Positions 1-7,452 of a stretch of DNA of 64,000 bases are shown piece by piece (positions within the stretch are counted from its first letter, which is position 1; the number at the start of each line of letters is the position of its first letter). Origin of the DNA: Pseudoroseicyclus_A sp041714655. GTDB taxonomy: Bacteria; Pseudomonadota; Alphaproteobacteria; Rhodobacterales; Rhodobacteraceae. The DNA is taken from the NCBI RefSeq assembly GCF_041714655.1, contig NZ_CP168219.1:1984001-2048000 (forward strand), given 5' to 3'. The notes below the pieces were generated by a model that worked only from the letters and a program-made list of their open reading frames with translations, searched no databases and was not told the origin of the DNA. The position numbers and the translations under genes are program-made.

Positions 1-2628
1 CGCCTCGCGAAGCGCCGGGCTTTCGGCATCGTAGCCGGAGAGGACGGCGGCGGCCGTATCGGCGAGCCGGTTGGCGCGGGCGACAAGGCTCGGCAGGTCG
101 TTCGCCGCCTCCTCGATCGATTCCGCCGCCTCGCGGGCCGCGTCGAGCGTGGCATTGGTGTTGGCGATGGCGCCGCCGGTGCGCAGGTCTTCCAGCGCCG
201 CCGCGAGCTCGGCGAGAGCGGCATTGAGCTGGCCTGGCAGCGCCTGCGCCTGTTCGGAGCTGACGAGATCGGCGGCGGCAGAGGCGAAGCGCTCCGCCTC
301 GGCGCCGAAGGTCTCGAGCGGCAGGCTGTTGGCACGGGCCACGAGCGCGCGGGCGTCATCGACCAGCGCCGGCAGCTCGGCCGCGCCGGTCTCGATGCTG
401 TCGACGGCATCGGCGGCGGCGGTGACCGCCTCGGAGATGCGCGCGGCGATCTGGTCGTCCTGCAGCGTGCGGATGATCGCGCCGGCATCGGCGGCGGCGC
501 TGGTCAGCGCGCCGAGCGCGGTGGAGACCTCCGCCGGCAGGGCCTGCGCCGTCTCGCTGCCGAGAAGCGCCTCGGCCTCGGCGAGAACGCCCCGGGCGCG
601 GGTGCCGAGCTCGGCGAGCCCGAGGCTGCGCGCGTCGCCGGCAAGGGCGGTCAGCTCGTCCACCAGCGCGGGGGCGGCATCGATGGACGGGCGGGCGGCA
701 TCCAGCGCGGCGGCGAAGCTGTCGGCGGCGGCGGCGATGCGCTCGGCCGTGCCGGCCGCGTCGATGCCGGCGACCAGCTCGCGGGCGGCGCCTGCGGCGG
801 CGGTGACCTCGTCGAGCGCGGCGCCGACCCGGGCGGGCAGGCCTTGGGTCTCTTCGCTTGCAAGGATGCTCTCCGCGCTCGCCAGCACCGCTTCGGCGCG
901 GGCGCCGAGTTCGGTGAAACCGAGCCCGCGCGCATCCTCGGCGAGCGCGGTGATGCTGTCCATCAGCTCCGGCAGGCCCTCGGACGCGCCGCCGATCCCC
1001 TCGGCGACGACAGAGATATTGTCGATGGCCGCGAGCACCCGCTCGGCGGCCTGCGCCTCGTCGAGCACTTCAAGAAGCGTGTCGATCCGCGCCAGCGAGC
1101 GTTCCAGATCGGTCATGACCGAGCCGATCTGCGCGGGCAGCGCCTGCACGGCATCCGAGCCGGTGATGCCGCGGATGTCGCCGAGAACGCCGGCAAGCTC
1201 CTCGGGGACCTGCCGGATCTCCTCGCTGCCGACGAGCGTGCCGGCGGAATCGAGGAAGCTGATGGCGCTTTGCAGCAGCTCCTCGATGGGCAGCGCGTCG
1301 ATCCGTGCCAGCGTGCCCTCCGCCGTGGCGCTGACGTCGATGAGGTCGCTGGGCGCCGTCGGCAGGACGGGATATTCCCCGGGCCGCTCGACGAAGAGCC
1401 CCGGTTCGATCTCGTCCATCTTCACCAGCTCGACCTTGAGCCCGCCGGTCAGCAGGTTCGCCGTCGCCAGCCGGGCGCGGAGCCCCTGCCCCACCTGCCG
1501 GGCGAAGAACTCGAGCGCCTCCGCCTCCGACCCCTCGCCGTCGAAGCCGAGCCGGGCGGGCTGCACCGTGAAGACCACCTGAAGCTGCACCGAGGCATCG
1601 CCGAAGGTCTCGCCATCCGCGATGCCGTTGAGGCCCGTGACCTCGCCGATGCGCAGCCCGTCGAGCTCGACCGGCGCGCCGGAGGCAAGGCCGGTGACGT
1701 CCTGATCGAAGACGGCGGAAAGCGTCAGCTCCACCCCGTCGCGGCGGTTGAAGACCGAGGCGCGGGCGAGGCTGCGGTCGGTGAAGACCTCGAACGTGTC
1801 GCCCGGCTCGGCCAGCGTGCCGCCGGAGACGAAGGTGTCGAAGCTGACGCCGCCGGCGAGAAGCGAGGCGATGCTGTCGAAATTGAGCGCGGCGCCGGCG
1901 GAGCCGAGCGTGAAGGAGAAGCCCGAGCTGTCCCAGAACCGCGTCGATTCGGTGACGAGGTTGTCATAGGGCGCCTGGACGAAGGCCTCCGCCTCCACCG
2001 TCAGCCCGTCTTCCGAAACGCGGGCCGCGCCGATGCGGCCGACCTCGACGCCCTTGTAAAGGAGCGGCGCATTCCCAGAGAGCGAGGAGCCGGAGGTGCG
2101 CAGGTAGATCGTCAGCCCCTGCTCGTCGCCCTCGTTGAGCGGCGGCTCCTCGTTGGCCTCGAAGCTGCGCGCCGCAGGGCCGGGATCATTGTCCCACTGT
2201 CCGGCGAGATAGACGCCGGAGAGCACCGTCTCGAGCCCGGTGACGCCTTGCGTCGTCACCTCGGGGCGGACGACCCAGAACTGCGCATCCTCGTCCACGT
2301 AATCGGCGACGTCCCTGTCGAGCCGCACGGTGACGCGGACCTGCTCCATGCCGCCGGAGAAGGCCACGCCCTCGACGGCGCCGACCACGACATCGCGGTA
2401 GCGCAGCTGCGTCTCGCCCTCGGTGATGCCGGCGGCGTTGCGGAAGTAGATGTCGATGGTCGGGCCGCGCTGCGCCCAGCTCTGCCAGGCGATGCCCCCG
2501 GCGACGAGCAGCGCGGCGACCGGAATGACCCAGATGATCGATACACGCTCGAAGATCGAGCGGCGGGCCTTCTCGACCGGCACATCGCGGATCGGTTCGC
2601 CGGACGGATCGTGGCTCTCGTCGCTCAT
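1..2628 (-). CDS. pqiB: PqiB-like MCE-domain lipid transport protein (3' end off the window)
   Basis: This is a periplasm-spanning protein anchored in the inner membrane that is expected to move lipids between the envelope membranes. The start overlaps the upstream pqiA stop as ATGA. After about 28 cytoplasmic residues there is one membrane helix (VSIIWVIPVAALLVAGGIAW), then three MCE/MlaD domains within roughly residues 45-430, the same number as E. coli PqiB. The remainder, to at least residue 876, is an Ala/Leu/Glu-rich helical region built of ~100-residue repeats. E. coli PqiB is about 546 residues, so this protein is far longer, and its C-terminus lies outside the window. The family and operon assignment is firm; the substrate is not known. 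Confidence 0.9.
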   Translation of the reverse strand, partial: MSDESHDPSGEPIRDVPVEKARRSIFERVSIIWVIPVAALLVAGGIAWQSWAQRGPTIDIYFRNAAGITEGETQLRYRDVVVGAVEGVAFSGGMEQVRVTVRLDRDVADYVDEDAQFWVVRPEVTTQGVTGLETVLSGVYLAGQWDNDPGPAARSFEANEEPPLNEGDEQGLTIYLRTSGSSLSGNAPLLYKGVEVGRIGAARVSEDGLTVEAEAFVQAPYDNLVTESTRFWDSSGFSFTLGSAGAALNFDSIASLLAGGVSFDTFVSGGTLAEPGDTFEVFTDRSLARASVFNRRDGVELTLSAVFDQDVTGLASGAPVELDGLRIGEVTGLNGIADGETFGDASVQLQVVFTVQPARLGFDGEGSEAEALEFFARQVGQGLRARLATANLLTGGLKVELVKMDEIEPGLFVERPGEYPVLPTAPSDLIDVSATAEGTLARIDALPIEELLQSAISFLDSAGTLVGSEEIRQVPEELAGVLGDIRGITGSDAVQALPAQIGSVMTDLERSLARIDTLLEVLDEAQAAERVLAAIDNISVVAEGIGGASEGLPELMDSITALAEDARGLGFTELGARAEAVLASAESILASEETQGLPARVGAALDEVTAAAGAARELVAGIDAAGTAERIAAAADSFAAALDAARPSIDAAPALVDELTALAGDARSLGLAELGTRARGVLAEAEALLGSETAQALPAEVSTALGALTSAAADAGAIIRTLQDDQIAARISEAVTAAADAVDSIETGAAELPALVDDARALVARANSLPLETFGAEAERFASAAADLVSSEQAQALPGQLNAALAELAAALEDLRTGGAIANTNATLDAAREAAESIEEAANDLPSLVARANRLADTAAAVLSGYDAESPALREA

Positions 2629-3305
2629 GTGAGCCTTTCCTCGGGGCTGCGGGCGGCCGCGGCCTTCCGCGTTGGGCGCATGTGATCCCAGATCATGCGG
2701 CTGTCGAAGCTCTGGGCAGAGAGCATGGTGAGCGCCACGGAGGCGGCAAAGGCCGCGGCGGCGGGGCCGGGATGGATCGAGGCCAGCGCGTTCAGTTGCA
2801 CCAGCGCGGTCAGGATGGCAACGACGAAGACGTCGATCATCGACCAGCGGCCGATATATTCGACGATCTCGTAGAGCCTGTGCCGCGCATGGGCGCCCTC
2901 CACCGCCTGCCGCTGGACGGAGAGCGCCAGGAAGGCGATGGCCAGGAACTTGCCGATGGGAATGACAACCGAGGCGATGAGCACGATGGCCGCCACACCG
3001 CCGTTGCCGTGCTGCGCCAGCTCGATGGCGCCGCCGACGATGGTGTTCTTCGTCTCCTGCAAAAGCGTTGTCGTCACCAGCATCGGATAGAGATTGGCCG
3101 GGATATAGGCGATCAGCCCCGCCACCCAGAAGGCCCAGACGCGGCTGAGGCTGCGCGGGTCGCGCGATTGCAGCGGGGTGCCGCAGCGGCCGCAGAGGCT
3201 ATCCTCCATCGGCCAGACGCGCCCGCAGCGCCGGCAGCCGACGAGCCCGGCGTCCCGGGCCGTCAGCGCCGTATCGGGCAGTTCATGCAGCGGGCCGGCG
3301 CTCAC
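2625..3305 (-). CDS. pqiA: PqiA-domain inner-membrane protein (second of two)
   Basis: This is a 226-residue PqiA-family membrane protein. It starts at a GTG that overlaps the stop of the preceding pqiA as GTGA, and its own stop overlaps the pqiB start. An N-terminal zinc ribbon (C24xxC27 and C38xxC41) is followed by about four membrane segments, including AFWVAGLIAYIPANLYPMLV. E. coli PqiA is a single polypeptide with two such halves; here each half is a separate gene. It probably forms the membrane part of the PqiAB lipid transporter with its neighbours. Confidence 0.88.
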   Translation of the reverse strand: MSAGPLHELPDTALTARDAGLVGCRRCGRVWPMEDSLCGRCGTPLQSRDPRSLSRVWAFWVAGLIAYIPANLYPMLVTTTLLQETKNTIVGGAIELAQHGNGGVAAIVLIASVVIPIGKFLAIAFLALSVQRQAVEGAHARHRLYEIVEYIGRWSMIDVFVVAILTALVQLNALASIHPGPAAAAFAASVALTMLSAQSFDSRMIWDHMRPTRKAAAARSPEERLT

Positions 3306-3934
3306 GCGGCGCCCTCCTGATCCAGCGTCTCCCAGATGGTCCAGCGGCAGACTAGCGAATCCTGGAAGACGACGAGCAGGGTCAGCAGCGCGAACATCCA
3401 GAAGGCCGGGCCGAAGGTGATGTCGGCGAGGTCGGCGACCTTCACCAGCGCCACGGCGCAACCGATCGCGAAGATCTCGGCCATGGACCATGGCTTGAGC
3501 TGGTCGGCGAAGGTGAAGGCCTGCTTCGCCCCCCGCGCCGGCGGCCGGCCGAGGGAAAGGGGGATGAGCACGTAGAGCAGCAGGATCACCCGGCTCACGG
3601 GCACGAGCACGATCAGCCCCAGCACCACCAGGGACAGCGCGAAGAGCGGCCCGCCGGTGAAGGCGATGGCGGCGGAGAGGAGCGAGGCGGAATGGCTCAC
3701 CCCGGCGGCACGGATGGTGAGGAAGGGAAAGTAGAGCGCCCCGAAGGTCAGGATCAGCACGGCGAGGGCGAGCGCGATGATGCGCGCCTCGGCGCCCGTA
3801 CGCGGCGTGATGAGCACGATGCCGCAGCGCCCGCAGCGCGCCCGCTCTCCCCGCGCCGGGGTGACGGCGTGGTAGATGGCATCGCAAGTGGGGCAGGCGA
3901 CAAGATCGCTGGTATCTCGGGTCGCGGCGTGCAT
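3302..3934 (-). CDS. pqiA: PqiA-domain inner-membrane protein (first of two)
   Basis: First gene of the pqiA-pqiA-pqiB operon, 210 residues. A zinc ribbon at the N-terminus (C14xxC17 and C34xxC37) precedes four hydrophobic segments typical of a PqiA half-domain. The motif DQLKPWSMAEIF is the usual PqiA loop that precedes the third helix. The stop is shared with the GTG of the next gene, so translation is probably coupled. No clear promoter was identified in the 175 bp upstream. Confidence 0.88.
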   Translation of the reverse strand: MHAATRDTSDLVACPTCDAIYHAVTPARGERARCGRCGIVLITPRTGAEARIIALALAVLILTFGALYFPFLTIRAAGVSHSASLLSAAIAFTGGPLFALSLVVLGLIVLVPVSRVILLLYVLIPLSLGRPPARGAKQAFTFADQLKPWSMAEIFAIGCAVALVKVADLADITFGPAFWMFALLTLLVVFQDSLVCRWTIWETLDQEGAA

Positions 3935-4109
3935 TTTCCCCCCGGCAGGTCACTCCCGTTCTAGCCCTGCCCCGGGGGGATGACCATAAGCTGTGACAGT
4001 GCCAGCCGTTTTTCCCGCCCTTTCCAGGCGGCCGCTTCCGGGGCCGCCCGGAAAGGCCGCGGGCGCTTGACGGGGGCGCGCCGGGGCGCGCGGTTCGGCC
4101 GCCGGAGCG

Positions 4110-4724
4110 CTACTTGCTGTGGCGTTCGAGCCCCACGGGGGTGGTGGTGAAGAGATCGTCGCCGTCGAACTGGTTCGACAGGATCACCGCCGTCGTCACC
4201 TCGGGCAGGTAGAGATAGGTCAGCTCCGCCCCGCCATCGGGGCCCCAGTCATAGCGAATCTCGGCGCGGATGACCTCGTAGTCACAGCCCGAGAGCGTCA
4301 GCGGCGGCGCGGCGCTGAAATGGACCGACATCACCTCGTTGCGGGTGCTGCCATCGTCGAACACATTGACCGTCGGCCCCTCCCAGGCGACGCCGGGCAG
4401 AGGCTCGGGCAGCCGCGCCGGATCGACCTCGAAGACCACCTCGAGCCCCGTGCCGGGGACGATTCCGCCATTCCCGTCACTCTCGCCCTCGGCCACGAAA
4501 TAGATGCCGCGATGGGCGCGGAAGCGCGTGGGCGGTGTGCCGTCGACGTAATTCTCCTCGATGGTGAGGTAGCCGTCGGCCTGCCGGCGCATCACGGTGA
4601 AATCGCCGTTCTCGAAACGGGCGACGACGCCGCGCCCCAGATCGGCGGCGCTGAGGCACTCCGCCCCCGCCGTGCCGGCAATGGTGCAAAGGGCGAGCGC
4701 TGCCCCGAGCCTGACTATGCCCAT
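4110..4724 (-). CDS. Secreted hypothetical protein, 204 aa
   Basis: I do not recognise this protein. The chosen ATG gives a clean signal peptide (MGIVRLGAALALCTIAGTAGA before ECLSA) and has a G-rich ribosome binding site; a longer in-frame reading from 4871 would add an arginine-rich leader and is unlikely. The mature protein has two cysteines (ECLSAAD near the N-terminus and SGCDYEV near residue 154) that may form a disulfide, and it is rich in beta-type sequence. It is probably periplasmic. It is transcribed alone, downstream of a small membrane protein on the same strand. Confidence 0.7.
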   Translation of the reverse strand: MGIVRLGAALALCTIAGTAGAECLSAADLGRGVVARFENGDFTVMRRQADGYLTIEENYVDGTPPTRFRAHRGIYFVAEGESDGNGGIVPGTGLEVVFEVDPARLPEPLPGVAWEGPTVNVFDDGSTRNEVMSVHFSAAPPLTLSGCDYEVIRAEIRYDWGPDGGAELTYLYLPEVTTAVILSNQFDGDDLFTTTPVGLERHSK

Positions 4725-4747
4725 GATCGTCCCCCCTTCGGACCAGT

Positions 4748-5011
4748 CTACCGTTTGTTCGCCGCCGCGATCAGGCGCATGGCGAAATAGCCGAGCCCCG
4801 AGCCGAGGACCAACCAGAAGGGCGAACCCCAGCTGAGAATGGCGAGCAGAATGGCGGCGATCAATTGGCAAACGATGAAGGCCAGGAGCCGCTGCTCCCC
4901 CGGCTCGAAGGTGATGCGCCCGCGCGCGGCGCGCACGATCGGTGTCGCGAGCGGCTCTTCGGCATGCGGTGCCAGAAAGCCGGCCGCGAGGCCCAGTAGA
5001 AATGCCAGCAT
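4748..5011 (-). CDS. Small membrane protein, 87 aa
   Basis: A short protein with an N-terminal hydrophobic stretch (MLAFLLGLAAGFLAP) and two further hydrophobic segments (residues ~44-60 and 64-83), so it is predicted to sit in the inner membrane. The start has an AAGGGGATGAGCGA-type ribosome binding region. An alternative start 36 bases upstream would add MPSTGTSQGDER. The family is unknown to me. It is divergent from pyrC and upstream of the secreted protein at 4110-4724. Confidence 0.6.
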   Translation of the reverse strand: MLAFLLGLAAGFLAPHAEEPLATPIVRAARGRITFEPGEQRLLAFIVCQLIAAILLAILSWGSPFWLVLGSGLGYFAMRLIAAANKR

Positions 5012-5116
5012 TCGCTCATCCCCTTGCGATGTCCCTGTGGAGGGCATCATGCCTGCCCGGCGCCGGCGATCAAGTGCTATGGCCAAGGCAGGCGCGCGGC
5101 TGTATGCGCGAGGGCC

Positions 5117-6178
5117 ATGACGAAGCCGCAGCCTGACAGCCTGACGATCCGCCAGCCCGACGACTGGCATCTGCATCTGCGAGACGGCGCCATGCTGGCC
5201 GCCGTGGCGCCGGAAACGGCCCGCCATTTCGGCCGGGCCATCATCATGCCGAACCTCGTGCCGCCTGTGGTCACGGGCGCCGAGGCCGCCTCCTATCGCG
5301 AACGCATCCGCGCCGCCCTGCCCCCGGGCAGCGCCTTCGAGCCGCTTATGACGCTCTACCTCACCGAGGGCACCGACCCTGCCGATGTGGCCGCCGCCCA
5401 TACCGCCGGCATCGCCACCGCGGTCAAGCTCTATCCGGCCGGCGCCACGACCAACTCCGCCTCGGGCGTGCGCGACATCGAGGCGGTGCGCCCGGTGCTG
5501 GAGCGGATGGCCGAGATCGGCATGCCGCTCTGCGTGCATGGCGAGGTCACCGATCCTTCGGTCGACATCTTCGACCGCGAGGCGGTCTTCATCGACAAGG
5601 TGCTGAAACCGCTGCGCAAAAAGGTCCCCGACCTCAAGGTGGTGATGGAACATATCACCACCCAGACCGCCGTCGATTACGTCCGCGACCAGAAGAAGAA
5701 CCTCGCCGCGACGATCACCACGCATCACCTCGTCATCAACCGCAACGCCATCCTCGCCGGCGGGATCCGTCCGCATTACTACTGCCTGCCGGTCGCCAAG
5801 CGCGAGAGCCACCGGCTGGCGCTGGTGGAGGCGGCGGTCTCGGGCGATCCGCGCTTCTTCCTCGGCACCGACAGCGCGCCGCATACCGACCCGATGAAGC
5901 TGCAGCCCTGCGGCTGCGCCGGCATCTTCTCGGCGCCGGTGACGCTCTCCTGCCTCGCCGAGGTCTTCGGGGCGGCGCTGCGGCTCGACAAACTCGAGGC
6001 CTTCGTCTCGCTGAACGGGCCGCGCTTCTACGGGCTGCCGCCGAACGAGGCGCGCGTGACGCTCCGCCGCGGCGCCCCCCTCTCCCTGCCGGAGCGGATC
6101 GAGACGGGCGAGGGCCCCGTCACGCTCTTCGACCCCGGCTTCCCGCTCCATTGGCATGTCGAGACGGAGGCGCCATGA
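5117..6178 (+). CDS. pyrC: Dihydroorotase
   Basis: Dihydroorotase interconverts N-carbamoyl-L-aspartate and dihydroorotate in pyrimidine synthesis. The 353-residue length and all metal ligands match type II PyrC: HLHLRDG (H18, H20), carbamylated K104 in AVKLYPAG, H141 in CVHGEV, H179 in VMEHIT and D252 in GTDSAPH. These lie two residues later than the E. coli equivalents. The ATG at 5117 aligns the start with the family; a longer reading adds a Cys/Arg-rich leader. The stop overlaps pyrE as ATGA. Confidence 0.96.
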   Translation: MTKPQPDSLTIRQPDDWHLHLRDGAMLAAVAPETARHFGRAIIMPNLVPPVVTGAEAASYRERIRAALPPGSAFEPLMTLYLTEGTDPADVAAAHTAGIATAVKLYPAGATTNSASGVRDIEAVRPVLERMAEIGMPLCVHGEVTDPSVDIFDREAVFIDKVLKPLRKKVPDLKVVMEHITTQTAVDYVRDQKKNLAATITTHHLVINRNAILAGGIRPHYYCLPVAKRESHRLALVEAAVSGDPRFFLGTDSAPHTDPMKLQPCGCAGIFSAPVTLSCLAEVFGAALRLDKLEAFVSLNGPRFYGLPPNEARVTLRRGAPLSLPERIETGEGPVTLFDPGFPLHWHVETEAP

Positions 6179-6849
6179 TTCCCGCCAGTTTCCCCCCGAA
6201 GGACGAGATCGCCCGCCTGACCGCGGCGATGCTGCTCGATATCGGCGCGGTGCGCTTCAACGCCGCCGAGCCCTTCACGCTGGCCTCGGGGAAGCAGGCG
6301 CCGACCTACGTGAACTGCCGGCAGATCGTCTCGCATCCGCGCGTGCGCTCGGTGCTGATGGACTTCCTCGCCATGACCATCATGCGCGAGGCGGGGGCGG
6401 AGACGTTCGACAACATCGCGGGCGGAGAGACGGCGGGCATCCCCTTCGCGGCGCTCGTGTCCGAGCGGCTCGCCCTGCCGATGACCTATGTGCGCAAGAA
6501 GCCCAAGGGCTACGGTCTCAACGCCCGCATCGAGGGCGCGATGGAGCCGGGCCAGAACGTGCTCCTGGTCGAGGATCTGACCACCGACGGCGGCTCCAAG
6601 CTCTCCTTCGTCGATGCGATCCGTCAGACGGGCGCGCGCTGCAACTGGACGGCGGTGATCTTCTACTACGGCATCTTCGAAGGCGTGACGGAGGCTCTGG
6701 CCGAGCACGAGATCTCGCTCCTCCATCTCACCACCTGGTGGGACGTCCTCGCCGTCGCCCGCGAGCGGCAGAGCTTCGATGCGGGCGAATTGACCGAGGT
6801 CGAGCGGTTCCTCCGCAACCCCCGGGGCTGGCAGGACGCGCGGGGCTGA
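6175..6849 (+). CDS. pyrE: Orotate phosphoribosyltransferase
   Basis: PyrE joins orotate to PRPP to give orotidine 5'-phosphate, two steps after PyrC in the pathway. The 224-residue protein has the type I PRPP-binding motif VLLVEDLTTDGGS at residues 129-141, and the dimer-loop lysines in YVRKKPKGYG. The start codon overlaps the pyrC stop as ATGA, so the two genes are translationally coupled. A palindromic repeat lies 14 bases after the stop. Confidence 0.96.
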   Translation: MIPASFPPKDEIARLTAAMLLDIGAVRFNAAEPFTLASGKQAPTYVNCRQIVSHPRVRSVLMDFLAMTIMREAGAETFDNIAGGETAGIPFAALVSERLALPMTYVRKKPKGYGLNARIEGAMEPGQNVLLVEDLTTDGGSKLSFVDAIRQTGARCNWTAVIFYYGIFEGVTEALAEHEISLLHLTTWWDVLAVARERQSFDAGELTEVERFLRNPRGWQDARG

Positions 6850-6862
6850 GGCGGGCGATGGT

Positions 6863-6885
6863 GGTGGGTTGCAAACCCACCCTAC
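6863..6885 (-). repeat. Palindromic intergenic repeat, GTAGGGTGGG type, copy 1
   Basis: Perfect 8-bp stem (GGTGGGTT / AACCCACC, loop GCA) followed by CTAC, so the minus strand reads GTAGGGTGGGTTTGC. It lies 14 bases after the pyrE stop, where it may help mRNA end formation. Confidence 0.7.
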
Positions 6886-6907
6886 TCTACCTCCCCGGCG
6901 TAGCACC

Positions 6908-6930
6908 GTAGGGCGGGCTTCAGCCCGCCA
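6908..6930 (+). repeat. Palindromic intergenic repeat, GTAGGGCGGG type, copy 2
   Basis: GTAGGGCGGGC-TTCA-GCCCGCC with a 7-bp stem. It is a variant of copy 1 in the opposite orientation; the T-to-C change in the left arm is matched by A-to-G in the right arm, so pairing is kept. Confidence 0.65.
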
Positions 6931-7152
6931 CCCCTTCCCCACTTTCCCGCCCTCGCCGCGCAGGGCGAGCGCCGGCCCGGGGGTTGGCGCTCCTCACGCC
7001 TAAGCGGCGCGCTTTATGGTGAAACCAACTTCCCCGCTCTGAGCGTGAGCCCAGCCCAACCAGAGCGCCAGCCCGCGGGCCGGGCCGGCGCTCGCCCTGC
7101 GCCGTGCCGGCGCGTATCGGGCGGGGTCTGCTGCGGGAGTGTTCGGCCCCGC

Positions 7153-7175
7153 GTAGGGTGGGTTTGTAACCCACT
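7153..7175 (+). repeat. Palindromic intergenic repeat, GTAGGGTGGG type, copy 3
   Basis: GTAGGGTGGGTT-TGT-AACCCAC with a 7-bp stem (7158-7164 / 7168-7174). It is nearly identical to the inverse of copy 1 and lies about 300 bases upstream of dnaB. Confidence 0.7.
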
Positions 7176-7332
7176 GCCCCCTCTCAACCACTTCCCACCC
7201 TCACCCCGCAGGCGCGCCCCCCGCTCGGCCACCCCGCCAAAAAACCCGGCAAAACCTCGCCGATCGCTGCGCCGCCGCTCCCCCATCCTGTACCCCCCTC
7301 CCCAATGTTCGCCACATCTGGTAGGGTTAAGA

Positions 7333-7352
7333 TGATCCACAGCTTATCCACC
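7333..7352 (+). promoter_or_regulatory. Two DnaA-box-like 9-mers upstream of dnaB
   Basis: TGATCCACA (7333-7341) and TTATCCACC (7344-7352) each match the consensus TTATCCACA at 8 of 9 positions. They are in the same orientation and two bases apart. They lie about 100 bases before the dnaB start and next to an AT-rich TATACA stretch (7356-7361) that could be a -10 element. Confidence 0.4.
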
Positions 7353-7452
7353 TTTTATACATTTTGCCCCCCGGCGGCCTCCTCCGTTAAGACCATCCTC
7401 ACCGCCGGGCGCGAGGCAGCAATCAGCGCGAAGGGTGGGCCAGGGGGCAGCG

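Larger units (their letters stand above)
6850..7320. other. Long intergenic region after pyrE
   Basis: About 470 bases with no credible gene; the open frames present are Pro/Arg-rich and lack ribosome binding sites. It carries three short palindromic units of a GTAGGGYGGG type, listed separately. The rest is GC-rich with no further signal that I can see. Confidence 0.6.

Noticed and set aside
844..2685. Long plus-strand frames opposite pqiB (71-1582 and 844-2685)
   Set aside because: Low-complexity Ala/Ser/Arg or Arg/Asp/Gly composition mirrors the repetitive pqiB sequence; the minus strand shows the MCE domains.
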